Assembly (NCBI GenBank): GCA_030035585.1
Contig: CM057464.1
Coordinates: forward strand, 75,438,919 to 75,502,918
DNA: 64,000 bases
Source: Dugong dugon
Taxonomy: Eukaryota; Chordata; Mammalia; Sirenia; Dugongidae
Direction: 5' to 3'
A program made the translations under genes and the position numbers. Each line of letters starts with the position of its first letter. The first letter of the stretch is position 1. The notes under the pieces are model-generated. The model saw nothing but the letters and a program-made list of their open reading frames with translations. It was not told the origin of the DNA and ran no database searches. This document shows, in pieces, positions 49,080 through 60,965 of this stretch.

Positions 49080-49573
49080 TGTCTTAGTCATCTAGTGCTG
49101 CTATAACAGAAATACCACAAGTGGATGGCTTTAACAAAGAGAAATTTATTCTCTCACAGTCTAGGAGGCTAGAAGTCCAAATTCAGGGTGCCAGCTCCAA
49201 GGGAAGGCTTCCTTTGTCAGTTCTGGGGAAAGGTCCTTATCTAGGAGCTTCTCAACACAGGGACCCCGGGTCCAAAGGATGTGCGCTCCTGGCTTTCTTG
49301 CTTGGTGGTAATGAGGTCCCCTTGTCTCTCTGCTCACTTCTTTCTTGTATATCTCAAAAGAGACTGACTCAAGATACAACCTAATCTTGTAGGTTGAATC
49401 CTGCCTCATTAATATTACTGCCTCTAATCCTGCCTCATTAACATCATAGAGGTGGCACTTAAAACACAGAAAAATCACATCAGATGACAAAATGGTGGAC
49501 AATCACACAGTATCAGGAATAATGGCCTGGCCAAGCTGCTACATTTTAGGGGGACACAACTCAATCCATAAGA
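49080..49573 (-). mobile_element. Solo MaLR-like LTR, about 494 bp
   Basis: Plus-strand reading starts 'tgtcttagtcatctagtgct' and ends 'acaactcaatccataaga', the reverse of an LTR that begins TGTTATGGATT. The five bases ggtac flank it exactly at 49075-49079 and 49574-49578. It is the longer relative of the LTR at 53378-53606, sharing 'ccacaagtggatggctttaa' and 'catcagatgacaaaatggtg' (reversed there). Confidence 0.88.
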
Positions 49574-49578
49574 GGTAC

Positions 49579-50510
49579 CAAGATATTTCGTTAAATGGGT
49601 GCCAAAGAGAAATAGGTGGTGCCATGTTCCTACTGATGTCCAAATGCTGATCTCATTCCGCTCCATCCCCAAGAACCCTGGTTAACATTTCAAATGTCCA
49701 GGAAGTGGAACAGAACTGCCTCTGGTCCACTGCCTCTGAGCTGGCTTACTGAAAAACTCGGCCCAATTGATATGCTTCATATTGGACAGTGGCAACCAAT
49801 CCAAACACAGCCTACCATCTGGGAAAGAATAAATGCTAAGTGTAGTCAAGATACCCTTAACTAATATTTGGGTTTTCCCTAAGATCTACTGTACATTCCA
49901 GTCTTAGAATGCCTGAGATCCAGCTAGTACAAGTATGTGGTTCAAAGCACCTATACCTTCACAAGGGGGTGTCTCAGGTTTCGTTTTGCCTTTGCAATAG
50001 ATTTCTCTTTCCGAGGGTAATATGGACCTGTCTCTTGCCCTGCCACCTAGGGGAAGGTATCTGGCAGGGCAGGAAGTAGAAGCAGCCTGGCTTTTATTTT
50101 CCACAAACCTAAGTCTATTGAGGAGGCTAGGACTGTAGGGCAGAGGGCCCTGGAAAAAAGGAACTTCCCAGATTAAAAACAGGTCCCTCTGGGCTGGAGA
50201 GAACATCTGTGTGTTCTGGAACAGAGAGCTTCTTGACTTCCCAAAAAAGGACCCTTAGTATGTCTAGAGGGATGGACCACAGGATTAACCTTTCAAAAGA
50301 TCCCTGTGTCCCAAGAATGACCCAGAAACAGCCTAACGGGCCCTAAAGGAGAGTAATAGGGCATAACCTGGGGCACAAATGATTGTTCCATCCCTGATAC
50401 CTTGGCACCTTGTAAGACCCCAGAATCTTACAACACAACTCCAAGGTGGAGTGAGTGGGGAGCACCAGTCCCAGACCTAAAATGAGATTTTAAAAAAAGG
50501 AGAGGGGGGA
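49579..50510 (+). mobile_element. Possible endogenous retrovirus 3' internal part
   Basis: About 900 bases of non-coding, mid-GC sequence end in a purine tract (50492-50510: A-run, then 'ggagagggggga') immediately before a TG, as a polypurine tract before an LTR would. No retroviral protein can be read here: frames are short, and the antisense frame at 49904-50206 shows nothing recognisable. The assignment rests on the tract and position alone. Confidence 0.4.
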
Positions 50511-50755
50511 TGTATCTTGTAGCAGTTTATAAACTGAGATTCAAACCCAGTGTGGGGGCAGTGACTGTTTCTCTTGTCTACTTTAGAATCCCACTTCTTC
50601 GGAGTGGGTCCTGATAAATGTCTACTGCCTGAATTCACTGGCTTCAGCAGCTGAGTCCCATATGAGTGGAGATTTCAGAGAGAGAGCTCTGCCCACTTGG
50701 GCTGAAAATGTCCTGAATATCTGTGTCTGTCTGTCTGTCTGTCTTCTGTTACACA
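50511..50755 (+). mobile_element. Possible retroviral 3' LTR
   Basis: It begins with TGTATC right after the purine tract and contains 'cctgataaatgtctactgcc', which could be the polyadenylation region. It ends near '(tctg)n ttctgttaca', where a tctg/ca simple repeat blurs the edge. No second LTR is seen upstream. Confidence 0.35.
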
Positions 50756-51261
50756 CACACACCATCACTACCACCACTAGAATCACCACAGGAACTACCT
50801 TTCCTTTCCCCCAGCATCATTTTTTGTTTCAAGGCTTCTTTGAATTATTGTGAAGCCAGGGAAAAGGGGAGTATGTTTGCTTGCTTGCTAGGTGATGTCA
50901 CCTTATTCCGAAAAGGACTTAAGGTAACTAATAAGAGGATGGTACGGTCAGGGAAGAAGAATGTTGAGACCTATAAGTCATCCACTACTAACCCAGAACA
51001 AGAAGCAGGAGAAGCGTAAGATGCTTAGAAAACACAAGGTGGAAAGTAGCAGCAGATGAGGCTGGGGAAGCAAGTGGTGATGGAGGTCACGGGGGACTTT
51101 ATATGCAATGCTTGAGCTTGGACTTGGTCTTGTAGGAGCTGGATTGTTGCTGAAGGGTTTTAAGCACTTTGTTCTTATAGATGGATAGTTCTGAAAGCTA
51201 TGAAGAGAATGGACTGGAGGGTGGCAAAAATCAGACAAGATTAGTTGGCAGTTATTGTAAT

Positions 51262-53148
51262 CAGGGCTGGATTAAGGTGTGTGAGGGCCCTAAACACTGA
51301 TAATCTGTGGTGCCCCCTCCTCTGCTTACTCATGCATTTGAACGGGATATGTGATTTATATGTATGCATGTGTATGTGTGTGAGTGTGTGTCTTAGCTAT
51401 CCATGATGTAACTTCTTTTTAAATGCAACTATAATATTAGTAATTGAACACAAAAGTGGCATATGCCATTTTAGCAGAATGAGATGAACTAGATTATAAA
51501 AATTTTAGTAGATATAGAGTACTAAGATTTTTACTATCTGCCACATTTTCTACAAAAAGAATATTCTACATATTCTATAACAAAGAAAATGAGTCACTGA
51601 AGTTGGTTGTTTCAACACTCAATGTAAAATTCTGTTGATCTCCCACAATGAAAAACTGACTTTCACCAATTTTGCTTTAAACAGCACATACTTCAGCTTT
51701 GATGCTTGTTTCATATTAAATGCTATAATTATAAATGAACAAGTGAAAATACATCATAAAAGAAACTTTAATGATCAGAAAACAAATTTACACCAAATCA
51801 CTATATCTTACTTTTAGATAGATCCTTCATCTCTAACATGTTATAATTAAAAACATTTCTTTCTATTCTTTGCTTTTATGAGTAAAATTTGTCTTTCTTG
51901 AATCTGTAAACCTGGCTCTCATGTAAGAATGAAATTGTCTCACTTCTCTGTAAAGGTTTGTATTTAAATCATCAGGATAAGCCTGCACTAATTTCTTGGA
52001 TGCCTTCATTCAACCTTCATCAGGTATATGCATGCTCTTTTGTTGTTTCCTTGGAAGATGAATTTAGAAACACACTCACTGCTGCAAAACAGAAACATAC
52101 TTTGCACAATAAATAAATATAGAATTTTGCAACCTCTTAATGTGTCTAATACCTCATTTACTAGCATATATAGAGTAATATCAAGTACTATGTCCTGCAC
52201 AACAGACAATAAAAAACAAAACTCGCTTGCTACATAAATTAAAACTTTTCGTGTTAGATAAATATTAATATTTTTGGTATTTTTTGAATGTTTGCTCTAT
52301 TAGTATTATATTAAATTATTACTTATCTTAGTACTATATTAAATGTGTGCTAGAATGCGTCCATGTGTATGCCAAACATATTTAAAGTTATAAATATTAT
52401 GTTTACAAAACTTACAGCATAAATCTGCATGTAAATGCTATACTGTTAAAAAGTAACTTGACTGGATTCATTGCAATGGTCAACTTTGCATTCCAGCACT
52501 TTTGCGCATCATCTCGGACTGGAGTTCCCACTAGCTGTTTCCCAGGACATGCGCAAGAGCATACCTTTGTGTTGTATCATGGCAGAGAGCACCGCTGGCC
52601 CTCCTGGGTAGAGTTGCTGGATCAGCAGATGTGGATGTACAAGACAATTCTCTCAAAATGGATCAGAGACCTGCTATCTATTAATATAACCCATATTTGC
52701 CCAGTAACCGCTCATGTTGGATCCAGTTGCATATTGGGTAAATGTAGGAAGAGTCAGACTCAATCCCCCACCCTCACCTTTTGTTTATTAGAAAGAAATA
52801 GTATACTCCCAAGATACCTGCCGAGATAAGGACTTTCAATTACACTGGAGGGGACCGTAAGAAATGGATGTCAACGAAGGTATTTAAGTGGTAGGGGCCT
52901 CATGCCTTAAACAACCTTGCGCGTGGACACCCTCATGATCCTGCGTGAACTTTATTTCTGGTCAGTACATTCTCATGCACTGTAGCTGGTATCAGTTTCA
53001 TTTAGTACCCTGCCAGTTCCCTTCCACTGCTTTTCCTTGAGTCCTGTCTGCTTGGCATCCATGGGTCTTTGCTTTGGACAACTGGTGCCCCCATTTTGTT
53101 AATGCCCCAAGCACATGCTTACCTTGCTTATTATGTAATCTGTCCCTG
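51262..53148. mobile_element. hAT-type DNA transposon (Zaphod/Tip100-like ends), non-autonomous
   Basis: The left end is cagggctggattaagg; the right end read in reverse is cagggacagattacat, giving short inverted repeats of 10 of 13 matching bases. The immediate flanks are attgtaat (51254-51261) and actgtaat (53149-53156), an 8-bp target duplication with one change, the size made by hAT transposases. GC-rich '(g)tgccccc' patches sit near both ends, as in Zaphod-like elements. The 1887-bp interior is AT-rich. The longest frame (52458-52829) has no transposase motif I can see, and no catalytic or dimerisation region was found. Confidence 0.8.
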
Positions 53149-53172
53149 ACTGTAATAATAAATGATGATTGT

Positions 53173-54958
53173 TATGTTGTTGTTGTTAGGTGCCTTCAAG
53201 TCAGTTCCAACTCATAGCAACCCTAAGTTAAACCCTAAGTACAAAAGGACAAAACATTGCTAGGTCCTACGCCATCCTCACAACTGTTGCTATGCTTGAG
53301 CCCATCGTTGCAGCCACTGTGTCAATCCATCTCATTGAGGGTCTTTCTCTCTTTCACTGACCCTCTACTTTACCAAGTGTTATGGATTTAATTGTGCCCC
53401 CCAAAAATGTGTGTCAATTTGGCTAGGCCATGATTTCCAGTAGTGCATGATTGTCCACCATTTTGTCATCTGATGTGATTTTCCTATGTGTTGTAAATCC
53501 TACCTCTATGATGTTAAGGAGGCAGGATTAGAGAGAATAAATTTCTCTTTGTTAAAGCCATCCACTTGGGGTATTTCTGTTACAGCAATACTAGATAACT
53601 AAGACACGAAGTGTAACCTTCTCCAGGTCCCTCCTGATAACCATGCCCAAAGTATGTGAGATAAAGTCTTGCCATCTTTGCTCCAAAGGAACATTCTGGC
53701 TATACTTCTTCTAAGACAGATTTGTTCATTCTTCCAACAGTCCATAGTATATTCCATATTCTTCACCAACACCATAATTCAAAGGCATCAATTCTTCTTT
53801 GATCTTCCTCATTCATTGCCCAGCTTTGGCAATTGAAAATACCATGGCTTGGGTCAGGTGCTCCTTAGTCCACCAAGTGACATCTTTGCTTTTTAACACT
53901 TTAGAGAGGTCTTTTGTAGCAGATGTGCCCGATGCCATACATCGTTTGAGTTCTCAACTGCTGTTTCCATGGGCATTAACTGTGGATCCAAGTAAAATGA
54001 AATCCTTGACAACATCAATCTTTTCTCCGTTTATCATGCTGTTGCTTTTTGGTCCAGTTGTGAGGATTTTTGTTTTCTTTATGTTGAGGTGTAATCTATA
54101 CTGAAGGCTGTAGTCTTTAATCTTCATCAGTAAGTGCTTCAAGTCCTCTTCACTTTCAGCAAGAAAGGCTGTGTCATCTGCATATGGCAGGTTGTTAATG
54201 AGTCTTCCTTCAATTCTGATGCCCCATTCTTCTTCATTTAGTCCAGCTTCTTTGATTACTTGCTCAGCATAGAGACTGCGTAAGTACGGTGAAAGGATAT
54301 AACTCTGACGCACATCTTTCCTGATTTTAAATCACACAGTATCCCCTTGTTCTATTCCAACAACTGCCTCTTGGTCTACGTACAGGTTCCTCACGAGCAC
54401 AATTAAGTGGTCTGGAATTCCCATTCTTCTCAATGTTATCCATAATTTGTTATGATCCACACACAGCTGAATGCCTTTGCATAGTCAATAAAACACAGGT
54501 AAATATCTTTCTAGTATTCTCTGCTTTCAGCCAAGATCCATCTGACATCAGCAATGCTATCCCTTGTTCCACACCCTCTTCTGAATCTGGCCTGAATTTC
54601 TGGCAGTTCCCTGTCGAAGTACTGCTATGATCGTTTTTTAATTATCTTCAGCAAAATTTTACTAGAGTGTGATATAAAGGATATTGTTCAATAATTTCCT
54701 CATTCTGTTGATCACTTTTCCTTGGAATGGGCACAAATATGGATCTCTTCCAGTTGGTTGGCCAGGTAGCTGTCTTCCAAATTTCTTGGCATAGGCGAGT
54801 GAGCACCTCCAGCACCGCATTCATTTGTTGAAACATCTCAATTGCTATTCTGTCAATTTCTGGAGCCTTGTTTTTCACCAATGCCTTCAATGCAGCTTGG
54901 ACTTCTTCCTTCAACACCATTGATTCTTGGCATTTGAAATACTGGTGGCATAGTTTCC
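53173..54958 (-). mobile_element. RTE LINE, reverse-transcriptase region, interrupted by an LTR
   Basis: The longest RTE copy here, on the minus strand, has its 3' end at 53173 ('gttgttgttaggtgcc'). Remnant frames at 54648-54920 (ALKALVKNKAPEIDRIAIEMFQ, early RT) and 53954-54313 (NNLPYADDTAFLAES, the YADD catalytic motif) are in the correct order with a frameshift between. The stretch near 54440-54520 antisense carries the FxDYxKAFD motif region. Endonuclease and 5' end are missing. It is interrupted at 53378-53606 by an LTR. Confidence 0.9.
53378..53606 (+). mobile_element. Short solo LTR nested in the RTE element
   Basis: It starts TGTTATGGATTTAATTGTGC and ends 'ctagataactaagaca', 229 bp. 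The flanking five bases are ccaag (53373-53377) and cgaag (53607-53611). It is the internally deleted relative of the 494-bp LTR at 49080-49573, in opposite orientation. Confidence 0.88.
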
Positions 54959-54959
54959 A

Positions 54960-55012
54960 GCATCACAGCAACACACAAGCCACCAGAGTACAACAAACTG
55001 ACAGATAAATGA
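54960..55012 (-). repeat. Fragment of the long AfroSINE variant
   Basis: Bases 'cagcatcacagcaacacaca' followed by 'agccaccag' match the middle of the long variant (compare 12091 and 48511). It directly abuts the 5' edge of the RTE copy. Confidence 0.6.
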
Positions 55013-57166
55013 TGACAGCCTGAACTAAATCACCAATATTAGGAATGGAAAAGGGAAAATGGATTTGAGAAATATTTAGACTAGAAAAAAGAAAAGCGGA
55101 GAGGAAGGCTGGCTGATAGGGTAAGACATTAAGGTAGTTTACCTCGAAGGAGTGAGACAAAGGTCAAAAGTCAACAGAACTTTAACAGTGGGAGCCAGAA
55201 AAGGGCAGTAGAAAAATGGGTCCCAGGAAAATCACACAAGGAAGGGTCGAGATGCCAAGGCTCTTTTTGATAAGTCACTGAATGCATGGTGACTCAGGCT
55301 AGTTTAAGGTAGAGGCGAGGCAGACACCAAACTCCAAAAGGCCTGTCATTCCCTCCCAGTATACTCTCGCCCCCAGTGCTAGAGTGAGTAACGTGTGGAA
55401 ACCTGCCCCTCAGGGAAGCTGCAGCTGACTAGTATCATGCAAGGGTCACTGACATGGTAGTGTGGTAGTAACAATCCCTTCCTTAGTCACTCAATCCTTC
55501 ACTTGTCCTTTTTCTCATACACACAGAGTGCAAGAGTATATAAACCACCTTGTTCACTGTCCCTTCTCACACAGGAATTGTATTTATGACTATAACAGAC
55601 ATACTATTTACCTATACTTCTTATAACATTCTATGAGCTAGAATATTACTCTGCTTAAAAACAAAAAAGACAATACCTCTATTTCTTCCAACTTCTAATT
55701 GTCCATAACAAGCAAATAGGTAAACTGTTCCCACTGTGCTTATAAAGTAAATTAATTCTTCTTTCATGGTGCCCACCTTAAGGATCTCTTATCAGGTATA
55801 ATCCTGTGCTCAGGCTTTGCAGCCCCATCCCTCCCTTCCTTAGTCACATCGTACATTGTAAATTCCAATCCCCTGACCTTCCTCCTCTTCTCAGCTGTAT
55901 GCCTGACCCTGAAATACTGTTTTTTTTTTTCCCATCCCTTTCTCAATAGGGGCTTTCCAAGACAGTCTGATAACTTCCTCCAAAAATAACATCTTAACAA
56001 AAAGAATTTTTTAAAGTGTATATTTGTGTTCAGAAAGCAATACAGGCATATCTTGCTTTATTGCGCTTCACTTTATTGTGCTTCTCAGATATTGCAGCTT
56101 TTACAAATTGAAGGTTTACGGCAACCCTGCATCGAGCAAGTCTATTGGTGCCATTTTTTCAAAAGCATGTTCTCACTTCACGTCTCTGTGTCACATTTTG
56201 GTAATTCTCACAATATTTCAAACTTTTTCATTATTATTATATCTGTTATAGTGATCTGTGATGAGTGATCTTTGATGTTACTATTGTAAATTGTTTAGGT
56301 GCTCCACGAACTGCACTCATATGAAATGGCAAACTTAATCTATAAATACTGTATATGTTCTGACTGCTCTACCAACCAGCTGTTCCCCCATCTCTCTCCC
56401 TCTCCTTGGGCCTCCCTATTCCCTGAGACATGACTATATTAAAACTCGGCCAGTTAATAACCCTACAACAGCCTCAAAGTGTTCGAAGTAAAAGGAAGAG
56501 TCCTACGTCTCTCACTTTAAATCAAAACCTAGAAATGATTAAGCTTAATGGGGAAGTCATGTCAAAAGCCGACATAGGCCAAAAGCTAGGCTTCTTGCAC
56601 CAAACAGCCCAGTTGTGAATGCAAAGGAAAAGTTCTTGAAGGAAATTAAAAGTGCTACTCCAGTGAACACATGAATGATAAGAAAGTGAAACAGCCTTAT
56701 TGCTGATATGGAGAAAGTTTTAGCAGTCTGGACAGAAGATCAAACTAGCCACAACATTCCATCAAGCCAAAGCCTAATCCAGAGCAAGGCCCTAGTTCTC
56801 TTCAATTATATAAAAGCTGAGAGAGGTGAAGAAGCTATAGAAGCAAAGTTTGAAGCTGGCAAAGGTTGGTTCATGAGGTTTAAGAAAAGAAGTCATCTCC
56901 ATAACATAAAAGTGCAAGCTGAAGCAGCAAAGTGCTAATGTAGAAGCTGCAGCAAGTTATCCAGAACATCTAGCTAAGATAGCTGATGAAGGTAGCTACA
57001 GTAAACAACAGATTTTCATGTAGACCAAACAGCGTTATACTGGAAGAAGATGCCATCTAGGACTTTCATAGCTAGAGAGAAGTCAATGCCTGGCTTTAAA
57101 GCTTCAAAGATAGGCTGACTCTCTTGTTAGAGGCTAATGCAACTGGTGACTTTAAGTTGAAGCCCA

Positions 57167-57559
57167 ATGCCCATTTACCATTTCAAAAATCCTAGGACCC
57201 TTAAGAATTATGCTAAATCTACTCTGCCTGTGCTCTATAAATGCAACAACAAAGCCTGGATGACAGCACATCTGTTTACAACATGGTTTACTGAATATTT
57301 TAATGTTGAGACCTACTGCTCAGAAAAAAAAATTCCTTTCAAAATATTACTGCTCATTGACAATGCACCTGGTCACCCAAGAACTCTGATGGAGATGTAC
57401 AAGGAGATTAATGTTGTTTTCATGCCTGCTAACATAACATCCATTCTTTACCCTATGGATCAAGGAGTAATTTTGACTTTCAAGTCTTATTATTTAAGAA
57501 ATACATTTCATAAGGCTATAGCTGCCACAGATAGTGATTCCTCTGATGGATCCGGGTAA
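57167..57559 (+). pseudogene. Tigger1 transposase, DDE core remnant
   Basis: 130 codons cover the part of the pogo-type transposase around the second catalytic Asp ([10 protein letters not shown]). They end where the frame meets a stop at GSG*, which replaces a Gln codon expected in the family (caa to taa). The protein is cut off from its N-terminal DNA-binding part by frameshifts upstream. No host gene context suggests domestication. Confidence 0.85.
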
Positions 57560-58307
57560 AGTAAATTGAAAACTTTCTGGAAAGGATTCACCATTCTAGA
57601 TGCCATTAAGAACATTAATGATTCATGGGAGGAGGTCAAAATACCAACATTAACAGGAGTTTAGAAGTAGTCGATTCCCACCCTAATGGATGGATAACTT
57701 TGAGGGATTCAAGACTTCAGTGGAGGTTGTAACTGCAGATATAGTGGAAATAGCAACAGAACTAGAATTAGAAGTGGAACTCGAAGATGTGACCGAATTT
57801 CTGCAATCTCATGATAAAACTTTAATGGATGAGGAGTTGCTTCTTATGGATGAGTAAAGAAAGTGGTTTCTTGAGATGAAATCTACTCATGATGAAGATG
57901 TTATCAACGTTGTTGAAACAACAACAAAGGATTTAGAATATTACATAAACTTAGTTGATAAAGCAACAGCAGAATTTGAGAGAACTGACTCCAATTTTGA
58001 AAGAAATTATACTGTGGGTAAAATGCTATCAAACAGCACCACATGCTGCAGAGAAAACTTTCGTGAAAGGAAGACTCAATCGATGCAGTAAACTTCATTG
58101 CTGTCTTATTTTAAGAAATTGCCACAACCACCCCAACTTCCAGCAACCCCATCCTGATCAGTCAGCAGCCATCAACACTGAGGCAAGACCCTCCACCAAC
58201 AAACAGATTACGACTTGCTGAAGGCTCAGATGATGGCTAACATTTTTTAGCAATAAAGAATTTTTTAAATTAAGGTATGTACATTGTACACTTAACAGAC
58301 TACCAGA

Positions 58308-58462
58308 AAACCCGCTGCCATCAAATCAATTCCAACTCATAGCGACCCAGTAGGACAGAGCAGAACTGCCCCATAGGATTTCCAAGAAGCAGCTGGTGGA
58401 GTCACACTGCCGACTTTTTGGTTAGCAATCAAGTTCCTCTACACTGTGCTACCATGGCTCCT
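58308..58462 (-). repeat. AfroSINE nested in Tigger1
   Basis: The reversed tail 'gccatcaaatcaattccaac' leads to the head 'gtgctaccatggctcct'. The flanks 'aacagactac' and 'aatagactac' form a nine-of-ten target duplication, and the Tigger sequence resumes correctly on the other side. Confidence 0.93.
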
Positions 58463-58894
58463 AATAGACTACAGTATGTAAACATAACTTTTATATGCAC
58501 TGGGAAACCAAAAAATTCATGTGAGTTGCTTTACTGTGGTGGTCTGGAACCGAACCTGCAATATCTCCAAGGTACGCCTGTATAATGAGTTCTATTTAAA
58601 AAAACACATACATGCACAGAATATTCGAATATCTGATCCCTTGTGCCCTGTCTCACTCCCCTTCTGAACTGGCCTTGTGTCTGTGTCCAGTTGGGGAGTT
58701 AGCAGATAAAGAATCCAGGTACCTTCAAAAATCTATTCTATAAAAATCATTGTTGATTGGCTATTACTTTATCAAGAGCTTCATGATTCACCTTTACTAC
58801 ATCTCAGGGAAGTAGAAGCAACTGCTATAGAAATTCACATTTTTACAACTATATGGAAAGAAAGAGTGTGCAGGACTTTCACCAGGCTGAGTTA

Positions 58895-59095
58895 GGAGGC
58901 CACAGTGCTTCGTTCAGCTCCATCATTTACTACCTATACTACCATAATAAAGTTATTTAACCTCTTTTACTTCCTTATATTCTAAATGCAGAAAATCACA
59001 TCTACCTTATTTGATGTTAGTATTAAAGTAAGATAATGCATGTAAAGCATCTAATATGATGCCTGCCTAGCACATAATACATTTTCATAGAATTT
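58895..59095 (+). repeat. MIR SINE
   Basis: It has 'aaagttatttaacctctttt', 'gcagaaaatcacatctacct' and 'gcctgcctagcacataatac'. It is moderately diverged. Confidence 0.75.
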
Positions 59096-59374
59096 CATTC
59101 TAAGATAAAAAGATAAAATGAAAATGATATTTATGAAGTATAAATATATAAAGCACTTAGCAGAGTGGTGACTATAGATATGATACCAAAAAGCATATAA
59201 TTTTAAGGGCTTTAAAAAAATCTTCACCTCCCTTCACAACCTCTGCATGCTAATGCCTAAAATTCCAATAATAAAGATTTATTCCTTTGGTTTAAATTTT
59301 ATTTCTAACCAAGTAGCCCATGGTGGAAAACATTAAGTGTTGTCAATCATTCACACTTTAGTATGAATAAGTGT

Positions 59375-59842
59375 ACCTATTCAATCTGTATGCTGAGCAA
59401 ACAATCTGAGAAGCTGGATAATATGAAGAAGAATGGGGCATCAGAACTGGAGAAAGGCTCATTAACAACCTGTGTTATGCAGATGGCACAACCTTGCTTG
59501 CTGAAAGGGAAGAGGACCTGAAGCTTTACTGATGAAGATCAAAGACCACAGCCTTCAGTATGCATTATACCTCAACATAAAAAAAACAAAAATCCTCACA
59601 ACTGGACCAATAAGTAACACCATATGGAGAAAAGACTGAAGTTGTCAAGGATTTCATTTTACTTGGATCCACAATCAACACCCATGGAAGCAGCAGTCAG
59701 GAAATCAAAAGACTCACTGAACTGGGCAAATCTGCTGCAAAGGACCACTTTAAAATGTTGAAAAGCAAAGACGTCACTTGGAGGACTAACATGTGCCTGA
59801 CCCAAGCCATGGTGTTTCAATTGCCTCATATGCATGTGATGA
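59375..59842 (+). mobile_element. RTE LINE fragment, reverse-transcriptase C-terminal region
   Basis: It matches the copy at 36700-37150: 'gtatgctgagcaaacaatct', 'gttatgcagatggcacaacc' (the YADD region, here Tyr-Ala-Asp-Gly), 'ttgtcaaggatttcatttta'. Several stops; both ends are truncated. It joins an L1 3' end with no gap. Confidence 0.88.
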
Positions 59843-60200
59843 GGGTCCTGGGTAGAGCAGGAAAAAAATGTAGAACAAAACTCAAATTAAAAAAAAAAAA
59901 AAAAAAGACCAGGCTTGCTGGTCTAACAGAGACTGGAGAAACCTCGAGAGTATGGCCCCTGGACACCCTTTTAACTCAGTACTGAGTTAAATTCATGCAT
60001 AGGAGACTAATGGACACACCAGCCCAAAAGCAAAGATGAGAAGGCAGGAAGGGACAGAAAACTGGATGAATGGAAACAGGGAACTTGGGGTGGAGACGGG
60101 GAGAATGTTGACACATCATGGGGTTACAACCAATGTCACAAAACAATTTGTGTATTAACTGTTTAATGAGAAACTAATTTGCTTGGTAAACTTTCCCCTA
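59843..60200 (+). mobile_element. L1-type 3' end
   Basis: It contains an A-run at 59889-59905, then 'gaccaggcttgctggtctaa' and 'cagagactggagaaacctc', matching the element at 533-1215, and ends in 'taaagcacaatttaaaaaaa'. Confidence 0.65.
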
Positions 60201-60224
60201 AAGCACAATTTAAAAAAAAAAATC

Positions 60225-60480
60225 ACCTTTTTAAAGAAAGCTCTTCCCTAACAACCCTATATAACATGACCCCCTTCCCAGCAACCTGCTTCATTTTTCC
60301 CCATAGCACTTATCACTACCAGACAGGTTATATATTTACTTGTTTATCTGTTTGTTTTCTGTCTCCCCCACTGAAATATAAGCTCCAGGAGCACAGGGAA
60401 CTTTGTTTCATTCACTGCTGTATCCCAGCTCCTAACACAGTGATAAATCCATTACAAGTGATCAATAAATAGTTGTGGAA
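60225..60480 (+). repeat. L2 LINE 3' end
   Basis: Typical L2 phrases: 'atatttacttgtttatctgt', 'actgaaatataagctccagg', 'tcactgctgtatcccagctc', 'tgatcaataaatagttgtgg'. Confidence 0.88.
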
Positions 60481-60749
60481 TAAAAAAATGAATAATGAAT
60501 GAATTTTGAAAAATCACCTGTACTGCCTAGAACATAATCAGTACTCAATGAATACTGGCTTCCTTCAATAACCAGTTTCTTCTATTTATCCTCCTTTCCA
60601 CCACAATCACTGCCTGTTATACTTACCCTGGATTCTGTCCTGGAATAAGGAGTTTAAAGTACCTTATTTGGTCACAATATACTCTCACAACCCACAGTTA
60701 AGAGTCTCCTAACCATACACCAGAAATGAATCTGCTCTCAGCAAGCTGA

Positions 60750-60965
60750 CTGGGCTATAACAGAGCTGAGGTTAGACACAGCCCTGGATCTGAGACTTTG
60801 GACAAGCTACTTAACCTTTCTGAGCTTTAGTTTTCTAACCTATAAACAAAATCTACCTCCTAGGGTAACTGTTAGGATTACATGAGCTAACCCACAGTGC
60901 CTGGCTCATAGAAAATGCGTAAGAAATGCCAGTAACTGTTATTCCAATCAATGAGCAACAATAAA
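60750..60965 (+). repeat. MIR SINE
   Basis: It has 'gagactttggacaagctact', 'taacctttctgagctttagt' and 'cccacagtgcctggctcata'. Confidence 0.92.

Larger units (their letters stand above)
56043..58580 (+). mobile_element. Tigger1 DNA transposon, full length, inactive
   Basis: Both termini are present: caggcatatcttgc at the left and the reverse-complementary ggtacgcctg at the right, each flanked by TA (56041-56042 and 58581-58582), the pogo/Tc1-mariner target. The interior is collinear with Tigger1. Transposase remnants lie at 56430-56618 (N-terminal helix-turn-helix part), 56708-56938 (HTH_CENPB/DNA-binding part) and 57167-57559 (the DDE core, with [10 protein letters not shown] and the following PANITS...MDQGVI), with more at 57876-58091. 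Frameshifts and stops (for example after 56618 and 56938) separate them, so no transposase is made. A SINE lies in its 3' part. Confidence 0.95.

Noticed and set aside
49904..50206. 100-codon antisense frame
   Set aside because: No recognisable protein features; it lies in probable retroviral or unclassified repeat sequence.
52458..52829. 123-codon frame inside the hAT element
   Set aside because: No transposase motif or residue pattern is visible. It may be chance or a captured piece; not called as a gene.
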